From positions 1-64,000 of the forward strand of contig DATJNA010000161.1 in the NCBI GenBank assembly GCA_035508435.1: a stretch of 64,000 nucleotides of DNA, given 5' to 3'. Within the stretch, counting starts at the first letter, position 1. Each line of letters begins with the position of its first letter. This document shows, one piece after another, positions 49,687 through 57,224 of the stretch. Under the pieces are notes generated by a model. It saw only the letters and a program-made list of their open reading frames with translations, searched no databases and was not told the DNA's origin. The stretch is from JASHVB01 sp035508435. GTDB lineage: Bacteria; Pseudomonadota; Alphaproteobacteria; Acetobacterales; Acetobacteraceae. The position numbers were made by a program, and so were the translations under genes.

Positions 49687-51159
49687 ATGAGTGCAACCAC
49701 GACCTCGCAGCCAGCGGGCCAGCCGGCTCCGACGGCGCAACAACCAACACCGCCTTCTCTCCCGGGCGGGGAGACGGTCGACCAGGCCCTCGGCCGGGCC
49801 CAGGCGGCCGCCCAGGCCAAGCGCCTCAACGAGGCCGCCGGCATCTGCAACGACGTTCTTGCCAGCGTGCCAGATCACCCCCCGGCCGTCGCCTTGCTCG
49901 GCATCATCAGCGCGATGCAGAACGACCCGGAGAAGGGCATCGCCTTGCTCGATCGGGCGGTCAAGCTGCGGCCTGGCAATGCGAGCTGGTACGCCCACCT
50001 CGCCTCGCTCTGCCGCGCCACCTACCGCATGGATCAGGCACTGTGGGCCGGCCAGGAATCGATTCGCCTGGACCCAGGCAACGCCGACAACCTCGTGAAC
50101 CTGTCGCTGATCTTCGTCGACGTGGACGATCGCGAGCGCGCCGTTGCCTGCCTGCTGCGCGCGCTCGGTCAGAAGCATGACCACGCCGACGGCCACCTCG
50201 CGCTGGCGCAGAACCTGCTGGCGATGGGCGATTTCGCGCCCGGCTGGATCGAATACGAGTGGCGCAACGAGACCGAGGCCGGCAAGAACACCATGCCGAA
50301 GATGACCTCGGCCGCCTGGAACGGCATGGCCATTCCGAAGGGCCGTATCCTGTTGGTCGGCGACCAGGGCTATGGCGACACCATCCAGTTCGCCCGCTAC
50401 ATCCCCCGCGTCGCTGAAATGTGCGACGAAGTCGTGCTCGGATGCTCTGCCGAGATGGGGCCGATCCTGCAAAACATCCCCGGTGTGAAGCAGTTCTGCC
50501 ACCGCTGGAACGATGTCCCCGGTCATGCCGCCCACTGCCGCCTCTCCAGCCTGCCGTTCCTGTTTCAGACGCGGCTCGACACCATCCCCTCCCAGGTGCC
50601 GTACCTGAAGGCGGATCCGACACGTATCGCCGCCTGGCGGGAGCGGCTGGACGCGCAGCTTCCGCCGGGACGACGCATCGGCCTCGCCTGGACCGGCCGG
50701 CCGACTCACCCCAACGACCGCCGCCGCTCACTGCCGCTGGCCCGGCTGCGGCCTATCGCGCAGGCCGCCGGCGGCACCGCCGCCTTCGTCTCGCTGCAGA
50801 AACCGATCCCGGCCAGCGACGTCCAGGTGTTGCCGGAGTTCCGCGGCATGACCGACATCTCCGCCGATCTGAAGGATTTCGGCGAGACCGCGGCGGTGAT
50901 CGAAAACCTCGACATGGTGGTGACGGTGGACACCTCGATGGGCCATCTGGCCGGCGCGCTGGCCAAGCCTGCCTGGATCATGCTGCCCAAGGCCGCCGAT
51001 TGGCGCTGGATGCTGGAACGCAGCGACAGCCCCTGGTACCCCACCGTACGGCTGTTCCGCCAGCGCGTCCCCGGCGCCTGGGACGACCTGCTGCGCGACG
51101 TCTCCCGGGCATTGGCACACGATCTGGGCGGGGTTTCCCTGGGTGCCGCTGCCAACTGA
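49687..51159 (+). CDS. TPR protein with a glycosyltransferase family 9-like domain
   Basis: A 490-residue protein. A Pro/Gln-rich start is followed by TPR repeats (A-K-R-L-N-E-A-A-G-I-C-N-D-V-L-A, then A-V-K-L-R-P-G-N-A, S-I-R-L-D-P-G-N-A-D-N) to about 200. The second half has G-D-Q-G-Y-G-D-T-I-Q-F-A-R-Y and V-T-V-D-T-S-M-G-H-L-A-G-A-L-A-K-P-A-W, signatures of the ADP-heptosyltransferase-like domain found in O-linked or flagellin-modifying transferases. It may glycosylate a surface protein. Next gene follows after 4 bp. Confidence 0.8.
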   Translation: MSATTTSQPAGQPAPTAQQPTPPSLPGGETVDQALGRAQAAAQAKRLNEAAGICNDVLASVPDHPPAVALLGIISAMQNDPEKGIALLDRAVKLRPGNASWYAHLASLCRATYRMDQALWAGQESIRLDPGNADNLVNLSLIFVDVDDRERAVACLLRALGQKHDHADGHLALAQNLLAMGDFAPGWIEYEWRNETEAGKNTMPKMTSAAWNGMAIPKGRILLVGDQGYGDTIQFARYIPRVAEMCDEVVLGCSAEMGPILQNIPGVKQFCHRWNDVPGHAAHCRLSSLPFLFQTRLDTIPSQVPYLKADPTRIAAWRERLDAQLPPGRRIGLAWTGRPTHPNDRRRSLPLARLRPIAQAAGGTAAFVSLQKPIPASDVQVLPEFRGMTDISADLKDFGETAAVIENLDMVVTVDTSMGHLAGALAKPAWIMLPKAADWRWMLERSDSPWYPTVRLFRQRVPGAWDDLLRDVSRALAHDLGGVSLGAAAN

Positions 51160-51163
51160 CGGC

Positions 51164-52282
51164 ATGTCCACCTGGGACACACCGGTGCCGTCGCAGGCCG
51201 AGGAAGCCGAAGAACTCGCCATTTCCGGATTGTTCGATCCGCTATGGTATGGAACGACCTACCCCGACGTCGCGGCGACGGACCTCGAGCCGGTGGTGCA
51301 TTTCGTGCGCCATGGCTGGGAGGAACACCGGCTGCCGAACCCGTATTTTGACCCGGCCTGGTACCTGGCGACCAATCCTGATGTCGTCGCCACCGGCATC
51401 AACCCGCTGCTGCACTACCTGCGCCATGGCGACCTGGCAGGGCGCCGGCCAATGCCGTATTTCGATCCGGCCTGGTACCGCGCCGCCCATGACCTGGCGC
51501 CCGATCGGCTGGCGCTGCGCCACTTCCTGCCGCGCCGCAGCACGGGCCTCTTCGCTCCCTGTGCCGCGCTGTACGCCGTGCCGTTGCTACCCGAGTACCA
51601 CGCCCGCACGGCCCGAGGCGAAGACCCGTTCCGCTGCTATCTGGACGACATCTCGCGCACGCGACAGGACGTCGTGCCGGACGCTCGTTTGCTCGCTGCC
51701 TCCGGCCTGTTCGATGCCGGCTATTACCTGCTGAATGGCAGCGATGTGCAGGACGCCGCGCTCGATCCGCTACTGCATTTCTGCCACTATGGCTGGGGCG
51801 AGAAGCGCAGGCCAAACCGGTATTTCGACACCGCGTGGTACCTGGCGACCAATGACCGCGCCGCCCGGCTGGGCCTGAACCCGCTCGCGCACTACCTCTG
51901 CGAAGGCGAGGCCGCAGGTCGCCGCCCGGTGCCCTATTTCGACCCCGGCTGGTACCGCGCAACCTACGCCGTTCCGCTCGGACAGAACGCCCTGGCGCAC
52001 TACCTGGCGCATCGCCACACGCAGGCGTTCAGCCCGACTCCCTTGTTTGACGTGGCCTGGTACGTGGCGCGACACGCGGACGAGGTGGGCCCCCACCGCG
52101 ACCCATTCGCACATTTCCTGCAAGCAAGCCGGCACGGCAATGTCGACCCGTCGCCCCAATTCGACGCGGCCGACTACCGCCGGTGGCATCTACAGCCCAG
52201 CCAATCCGCCAGTCACGGCACGCAGCCGTTCGGCGAGATCGACAACCCGCTGGTTCACCACCTGCAATCAGCGTACCGCTGA
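51164..52282 (+). CDS. Protein made of FDxxWYLxxNPDV repeats
   Basis: About 372 residues composed of roughly eight copies of a 40-50 residue unit: Y-F-D-P-x-W-Y-L-A-T-N-P-D-V, N-P-L-x-H-Y-L-x-x-G, G-R-R-P-x-P. I know this unit from N-terminal regions of exopolysaccharide and rhamnan-synthesis glycosyltransferases, but here it stands without a transferase domain. It probably works with the upstream TPR-transferase. The ATG at 51164 is chosen; a GTG at 51143 would overlap the previous gene. Confidence 0.75.
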   Translation: MSTWDTPVPSQAEEAEELAISGLFDPLWYGTTYPDVAATDLEPVVHFVRHGWEEHRLPNPYFDPAWYLATNPDVVATGINPLLHYLRHGDLAGRRPMPYFDPAWYRAAHDLAPDRLALRHFLPRRSTGLFAPCAALYAVPLLPEYHARTARGEDPFRCYLDDISRTRQDVVPDARLLAASGLFDAGYYLLNGSDVQDAALDPLLHFCHYGWGEKRRPNRYFDTAWYLATNDRAARLGLNPLAHYLCEGEAAGRRPVPYFDPGWYRATYAVPLGQNALAHYLAHRHTQAFSPTPLFDVAWYVARHADEVGPHRDPFAHFLQASRHGNVDPSPQFDAADYRRWHLQPSQSASHGTQPFGEIDNPLVHHLQSAYR

Positions 52283-52311
52283 ACGCGACAGCAAACGCAG
52301 CGGAGGAAGCG

Positions 52312-52332
52312 CTGGCGCGGCTTTGGCGCCAG
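52312..52332. terminator. Possible terminator hairpin between convergent genes
   Basis: ctggcgc (52312-52318) pairs with gcgccag (52326-52332) around a 7-nt loop. There is no U-tract. It lies in the 204-bp gap between the repeat protein and pta. Confidence 0.35.
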
Positions 52333-52486
52333 GGCGCCGTTGCCGTGGCGTGACGCGTTGTCGTGGTGCGTGATTGGCGCGCGCCGACTCACCGGCCGTT
52401 TCACGGGCCTCGCCGGCTGGCTTGGCGGGGACACGACATCAAGCCGCGAGCCGTCCGCGGCTGGTGTATTGGTGTGGCGCCCCGCC

Positions 52487-53476
52487 TCAGCGGATCGCAT
52501 GCCCCGTGGTGCGGCGCCGCCACGCGGCAACCAGCGATGCCACGGCGCAGGACGCGACGCGGCTGGTGAGCGTGTCAGCCCGGCTGGTCAGGATGATCGG
52601 CACCCGCGCGCCGAGCACGATGCCGGCACACTCGGCCCCGGCGAGAAATGACAGGCTCTTGGCCAGCATGTTCCCCGCCTCCAGGTCGGGCACCACCAGG
52701 ACATTGGCATGCCCGGCCACTGGCGACACGATATGTTTGATCGCCGCCGCCTCGCGGCTGATCGCATTGTCCAGCGCCAGCGGCCCATCCAGCACGCCGC
52801 CGGTGATCTGGCCGCGATCCGCCATCTTGCACAACGCCGCCGCCTCGATGGTGGAGGGCACCTTCGGATTCACCGTCTCCATCGCGGAAACAATCGCCAC
52901 CAGAGGCGGATCGATACCGAGCGCGTGGGCAAGGTCGATCGCGTTCTGGACGATGTCCACCTTCTCTTCCAGCGTCGGCGCGATGTTCACCGCGGCATCG
53001 GTGATGATCAGCGGGGCGCTGTAGCCAGGCACGTCCAAGATGAAGCAATGGCTGATCCGGCGCGCTGTGCGCAAGCCACTGTCGCGCGCCACCACCGCGC
53101 CCATCAGCTCATCGGTGTGCAGGCTGCCTTTCATCAGCGCTTCGGCCTTCGCCTCTCGCACCAGCGCAACGCCCTTTGCGGCGGAATCGTGGCTATGCTC
53201 CGATGCAACCTGAGGCAGGTTCGCGATGTCGATCCGGTTCTGTTGTGCCACCTCCTGGATCCGGGCGGGCGGCCCCACCAGGATCGGGGCAATCACCCCG
53301 AGCCGATACGCCTCCACCGCGCCGGCGAGCGAGACCGAGTCACAGGGGTGCACGACTGCCGTTGGCACCGGCGGCTGCCGCCGCGCCATCGCCAGGACCC
53401 GCTGATACTTCTCACGGCCTTGCTCCAAGCCGCCGTCCATGAGGATCGGTTCCAGTCCTGAAAATCGATCTGACAT
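52487..53476 (-). CDS. Phosphate acetyl/butyryltransferase (PTA_PTB family)
   Basis: A 329-residue protein with I-L-V-G-P-P-A-R-I near 70, H-T-D-E-L-M-G-A-V, D-V-P-G-Y-S-A-P-L-I-I-T-D-A-A-V-N-I-A-P, and G-G-V-L-D-G-P-L-A-L-D-N-A-I-S, the CoA/acyl-phosphate site of phosphotransacetylases. The reaction is acyl-CoA plus phosphate to acyl-phosphate plus CoA. It lacks an enoyl-hydratase-like N-terminal domain. No acetate kinase is adjacent. The ATG at 53476 has no ribosome site; a FNR/FixK box lies upstream. Confidence 0.87.
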   Translation of the reverse strand: MSDRFSGLEPILMDGGLEQGREKYQRVLAMARRQPPVPTAVVHPCDSVSLAGAVEAYRLGVIAPILVGPPARIQEVAQQNRIDIANLPQVASEHSHDSAAKGVALVREAKAEALMKGSLHTDELMGAVVARDSGLRTARRISHCFILDVPGYSAPLIITDAAVNIAPTLEEKVDIVQNAIDLAHALGIDPPLVAIVSAMETVNPKVPSTIEAAALCKMADRGQITGGVLDGPLALDNAISREAAAIKHIVSPVAGHANVLVVPDLEAGNMLAKSLSFLAGAECAGIVLGARVPIILTSRADTLTSRVASCAVASLVAAWRRRTTGHAIR

Positions 53477-53510
53477 GCGTCGGTGATGGCAGCACAGCCA
53501 CGTTGCCGCA

Positions 53511-53524
53511 TTGACCTGGGTCAA
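53511..53524 (-). promoter_or_regulatory. FNR/FixK-type box upstream of pta
   Basis: TTGACCTGGGTCAA is a perfect palindrome in the TTGAC-N4-GTCAA form. Its centre lies 41.5 nt from the A of the pta ATG, exactly as for hemN. Confidence 0.75.
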
Positions 53525-53687
53525 ACGCGATGCCCGGTGCCGCGGCGCCATCCGCCGCAAGCCGGTGATGGCTGCTATTACGCTATTCGGGTGAACAAAT
53601 TGCTAACGCCGACCGGCAAGCACGATTCGTTCTTGCGGCGCGCTTCGTCCCGTGTGTCGCCGCATCGAGCAGGCCGCGAATGTTGCC

Positions 53688-54545
53688 TTACCGGAACAGG
53701 GACACCATGCCGCGATGAACGGTGGCGATGACGTAGACAGCGGGCCACGGCATCACGATCTGCGGCGGCGCCACCCGCCGGCGTTGGCGCGGCATTTCTG
53801 CCTGTCCCAACATGACAGCCTCTTGCGGCGGCCGGGAACTCCATCCGCCGGGCGTGTAGGCGACGGGCGACACGCGGTTCACGGCCTGTCCCGTCGAATC
53901 ACGCGCCTCGGCCGGCAACGCCGCATGCGCTGGCAGCACGCCTACATGTTGCGTCGTCAATGGCGGCAGCGCGGTTGGCACGGCCGCGCGCGACGGAGGC
54001 TGCGCCGATGCGGCCGCAGTGCTCGACCGGTTCGTCACGTGGACAGTGTTCTGCGCCTCCAACTGTGTCAGTTGGTCGCTGATCTTGTGCTGCAGGGCGT
54101 CGAGCGCCTGCATCTGGCCCGCGATCTGCCCCATCTGCCCATCCTGTCCACCCAGCAGCCAGGTGCCGCACGCGCCGCCCGCTGCAATCACCATGCCCAG
54201 GATGCCCAGCGCCACCGCCAGGGTCGTTCCACGACGGGCCCGCCGGCTGGCTTGTTGCGACAGCGCTTCGGCGTCCTGTGCCGAAGTCAGGGCGACGGCC
54301 ACCAGTTCTTCCAGCGCCTCCATGGCAGCCGGCTCGCCCAGTCGAGGCGGCAGCGACAATGCCAGATCGTCTTCCCGCTGCATGGCGGGCAGGGCTTCGA
54401 TCCGACTTTGCATGTCGTCGTGCCCGGCGTGGCGGTCGTCATTGGCCGGCAGCCGCTGGGCGAGCGCCACATCCTCGCGCGCGCGCAGCAACAGAAGCTG
54501 CGCCAGTTGTTCGACCGGCAATTGCGAATAATCACCCGGTGTCAC
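53688..54545 (-). CDS. Single-pass membrane protein of unknown function
   Basis: About 285 residues from a GTG at 54545. The N-terminal 110 residues are acidic and helical (L-P-V-E-Q-L-A-Q-L-L-L-L-R-A-R-E-D), one transmembrane helix lies near 118-140 (L-A-V-A-L-G-I-L-G-M-V-I-A-A-G-G), a short coiled coil follows (Q-M-Q-A-L-D-A-L-Q-H-K-I-S-D-Q-L-T-Q-L-E), then a Pro/Ala-rich disordered tail. I do not recognise a family. A TTG at 54575 could extend it slightly. Confidence 0.6.
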   Translation of the reverse strand: MTPGDYSQLPVEQLAQLLLLRAREDVALAQRLPANDDRHAGHDDMQSRIEALPAMQREDDLALSLPPRLGEPAAMEALEELVAVALTSAQDAEALSQQASRRARRGTTLAVALGILGMVIAAGGACGTWLLGGQDGQMGQIAGQMQALDALQHKISDQLTQLEAQNTVHVTNRSSTAAASAQPPSRAAVPTALPPLTTQHVGVLPAHAALPAEARDSTGQAVNRVSPVAYTPGGWSSRPPQEAVMLGQAEMPRQRRRVAPPQIVMPWPAVYVIATVHRGMVSLFR

Positions 54546-54688
54546 AGGACAGGCTCCGATCCGGACAACGCCCAAGCGACGCGGTGCGCCGGTCTATAAC
54601 ACAGACCGGCAGGCAGCGTCTGCAACCACCTACACGGCAGTGTGGTTGCGTGTCCGCTGCGATCGGCAAGTCACGATCCCGTGGGCGG

Positions 54689-55600
54689 TTACTTTATGCG
54701 ACCCATTTCGCGCAGCTTCTCCGCCACATTGCCCATCAGCCCGGTGTACGGCCTCGCACTCGACATATCGCGGATGCGCTCGATCGAGTCGGCGATCATC
54801 TCGATCGTCACCGGCTCGGCGGGATCGAACTGCATGCCTTCGGAGATGAAATACTGCACGCGCGCGTAGCCGCCGGCGGTCGCGGCCATGATCTCGCCGT
54901 TCTGATCGCATTCCTCGCTGCACAGCCAGGCGACCATCGGCGACACCAGGTCCGGCTTCATCCACGGCGCGACATCAGGCGGCAGCAGCGACTCGGTCAT
55001 GCGCGTCAAGGCGGAGGGCGAGATCGCATTGATGCGGATATTGTATTTCGCGCCCTCGAAGCGCAGCACGTTGATCAGGCCGTTCACCGCCATCTTCGCC
55101 GCGCCGTAATTGGCCTGGCCGAAATTGCCGACAGTGCCAGAGCCCGAGGTGGTGACGACGATCCGCCCATATTGCTGCTTGCGCATGACCGGCCAGGCGG
55201 CCTTGGTGCAATACGCGGTGCCGATATGATGCACCTGGTTGACGAACTCGTAGTCGGTCATCTCCATGTTGTTGAACGCCTTGTCGCGCAGGATGCCGGC
55301 GTTGTTCACCAGGATGTCGACGCGGCCCCAGGCGTTCACGGCGGTGTCGATGATGCGCTGGGCGGAGGCGAACTCAGCGACGGAATCGTAGCTGGCGATG
55401 GCTTCACCGCCGGCGGCCTTGATTTCGGCCACCACCTTGTCGGCGACCGCTTCCGCGGTGCCGCGGCCATCGACCGCGCCGCCCGGATCGTTCACCACCA
55501 CTTTGGCGCCGCGCGAGGCGAGCAAGCGGGCATGCGAGCGGCCGAGCCCGGCGCCGGAGCCGGTGACGATGGCGACGCGATTGTCGAAGCGGATGGTCAT
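54689..55600 (-). CDS. SDR-family dehydrogenase, (3R)-hydroxyacyl-CoA dehydrogenase-like
   Basis: A 303-residue classical SDR. The NAD motif is T-G-S-G-A-G-L-G-R near 13-21, N-N-A-G-I at about 99, catalytic Ser in T-S-G-S-G and Y-x-x-x-K as N-Y-G-A-A-K. The V-V-V-N-D-x-G-G-A-V-D-G-x-G and S-A-x-A-R-T-R-M-T-like parts resemble the dehydrogenase domain of peroxisomal multifunctional enzyme type 2. It probably oxidises 3-hydroxyacyl-CoAs. No hydratase partner is adjacent. Confidence 0.85.
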   Translation of the reverse strand: MTIRFDNRVAIVTGSGAGLGRSHARLLASRGAKVVVNDPGGAVDGRGTAEAVADKVVAEIKAAGGEAIASYDSVAEFASAQRIIDTAVNAWGRVDILVNNAGILRDKAFNNMEMTDYEFVNQVHHIGTAYCTKAAWPVMRKQQYGRIVVTTSGSGTVGNFGQANYGAAKMAVNGLINVLRFEGAKYNIRINAISPSALTRMTESLLPPDVAPWMKPDLVSPMVAWLCSEECDQNGEIMAATAGGYARVQYFISEGMQFDPAEPVTIEMIADSIERIRDMSSARPYTGLMGNVAEKLREMGRIK

Positions 55601-55819
55601 GGGTGGTGCTGCCTTGCTGGTATCGGATGGCGAACCATGCCAGGGGCGCGGCGGCCCGGCCAGTCCGCTGCCGCGACGTTGGTTTTGGCGGGGCCCGGCG
55701 GTCTGGCTGGCTCGTCGTTGTTGCGTGAGAATTCCGCCGGGGATGTCGACGGTGTAACGGCAATCGCGGTGCGGCGGACGCGGCGGATCCGGCCTGTCAG
55801 GGATACGGCATCACTGTAA

Positions 55820-55908
55820 TGTCCCTATCCGGTTAGCGCAGGCTGCCAACCCCTGACGATCGTTCGCCGACTGCGGCTGGGTCCGCCTGCGCCAACCGGA
55901 CAGGGACA
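55820..55908. repeat. REPIN-like element 1: inverted 23-bp ends
   Basis: The left end 55820-55842 (tgtccctatccggttag then cgcagg) and right end 55886-55908 are inverted copies differing at two positions. They enclose 43 bp. The same end sequence bounds element 2. Confidence 0.8.
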
Positions 55909-55921
55909 TACCGTAAGGTTG

Positions 55922-56069
55922 TGTGCCTATCTGGTTTGCGCAGGAGACCGCGCCGCGATCGGCCGGGCAGCGCCGGCCGGGCCGCGATCGGCCGGGCAGC
56001 GCCGGCCAGGCCGCGATCGGCCGGGCAGCGCCGGCCGGGCCATGAACCTGCGCTAACCGGATAGGCGCA
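55922..56069. repeat. REPIN-like element 2 with an internal 29-bp x3 array
   Basis: Left end 55922-55944 and right end 56047-56069 are inverted copies of the same 23-bp motif as element 1. Inside are three 29-bp units (55952-55980, 55981-56009, 56010-56038) that differ at one base. Each unit starts gccgcgatcggccgggcagc. Confidence 0.85.
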
Positions 56070-56293
56070 AAAAGTTGATAAGCAACCCAGCACGGATATT
56101 GGAAAACGGCGATGGGCCTGTAACTGAGCTTCATCGATCGGCGGAAATCGTTCTGGTCCCCTCATCGTCAGGGCGGTTCACCCTCTGCTTGCTGCCGATC
56201 TCCCGGCCTGCTTCCTGCCGGTCTCCCGGCGCATCCGCAGTGAGACTTTCCTCACTGTAACAACCGGACCCGCCGCGACGCACAGCGACGCTG

Positions 56294-56887
56294 TTACGCC
56301 GGCCGCCGACCTCGCAGGGCCGCGGCGAGCGTGCCGTCATCCAGCACGTCCAGCGCGCCGCCCATCGGTACGCCCTGGCCGACGCGCGTCACCGTCACGC
56401 CGAGCGGCTTCAGCCGGTCGGTCAGCCAGTGCGCGGTGGTGGCGCCATCAACCGTGGCCGGCAGCGCCAGCACCACCTCGGTCACGCCGCCGCGCCGGAT
56501 GCGGTCGAGCAATGGCAGCACATTCAGATCCTCCGGCCCGACCCCGCCCAAAGCGGACAGCGTGCCGCCCAGCACGTGATACCGCCCGCGATGCACGTTG
56601 GCGCGTTCCAGCGCCCATACGTCCCCCACGCTCTCCACCACGCAGATCATGGCGCTGTCGCGGTCGGGATCGGCGCAAATGGTGCAAGGATCGTTGCTGT
56701 CGAGATTGCCGCAGCGTGAGCAGGGGCGCACGGCGCGGGCGGCCTCCGCGAGCGCGACCGCCAACGGCAGCATCCGCGCTTCCGGTTGCTGCAACAGACG
56801 CAGTGCGGCTCGGCGGGCACTGCGCGGTCCCATGCCGGGCAGCTTCGCCAACAGATCGATCAGTCGCTCGATTTCCGGGCCACCCAT
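56294..56887 (-). CDS. recR: Recombination mediator RecR
   Basis: A 197-residue protein: helix-hairpin-helix L-A-K-L-P-G-M-G-P-R-S-A-R-R at 13-26, zinc finger C56-x2-C59 and C68-x2-C71, Toprim core V-V-E-S-V-G-D-V and the R-G-x-Y-H-V-L-G-G-x-L-S-A-L-G-G-V-G-P motif. RecR loads RecA at gaps with RecF/RecO. In many genomes it follows dnaX and ybaB; here it is preceded by an 18-bp repeat array and a divergent kinase gene. Confidence 0.95.
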   Translation of the reverse strand: MGGPEIERLIDLLAKLPGMGPRSARRAALRLLQQPEARMLPLAVALAEAARAVRPCSRCGNLDSNDPCTICADPDRDSAMICVVESVGDVWALERANVHRGRYHVLGGTLSALGGVGPEDLNVLPLLDRIRRGGVTEVVLALPATVDGATTAHWLTDRLKPLGVTVTRVGQGVPMGGALDVLDDGTLAAALRGRRPA

Positions 56888-57224
56888 GGTGCAGGGTCAG
56901 TGATGCGCCGGCCGGAGCCCGTCAAGCGGCGGCAGAGCACGGGGTTGGATGTTGTCACGCCTCGGCTTGCGGCGGTTTTCGCCGGTCGATCAGATCAGAA
57001 GCGGACCCGTGCTTGATCGCCGGCCCATGCTTGATCGCCGCCCCATGCTTGATCGGCGGCCCGTGCTTGATCGCCGGCCCGTGCGGCTCCTCCGCCGCGC
57101 GGCGGGTAGCGGCCGGCGCCTTCTCCACGGCCGCGTCTCACGGCGGCCAACGCCGTCGCGCCACGCCCAGGCCGTTGTAACAGGTCCGTAAGCAAGAGCG
57201 TGGTCAATTGGCTGCCTGCAAGAC
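56888..57224. repeat. Divergent intergenic region with four 18-bp tandem units
   Basis: Units start at 57008, 57026, 57044 and 57062, model cgtgcttgatcgccggcc. A partial fifth begins at 57080. The rest of this 337-bp gap shows no gene. Confidence 0.8.

Larger units (their letters stand above)
55601..56293. other. 693-bp gene-free region between the SDR and recR genes
   Basis: Besides the two REPIN-like elements, the segment 56150-56293 contains short repeated ctcccgg/ctgccgg motifs. No credible ORF or promoter is seen. Confidence 0.5.
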
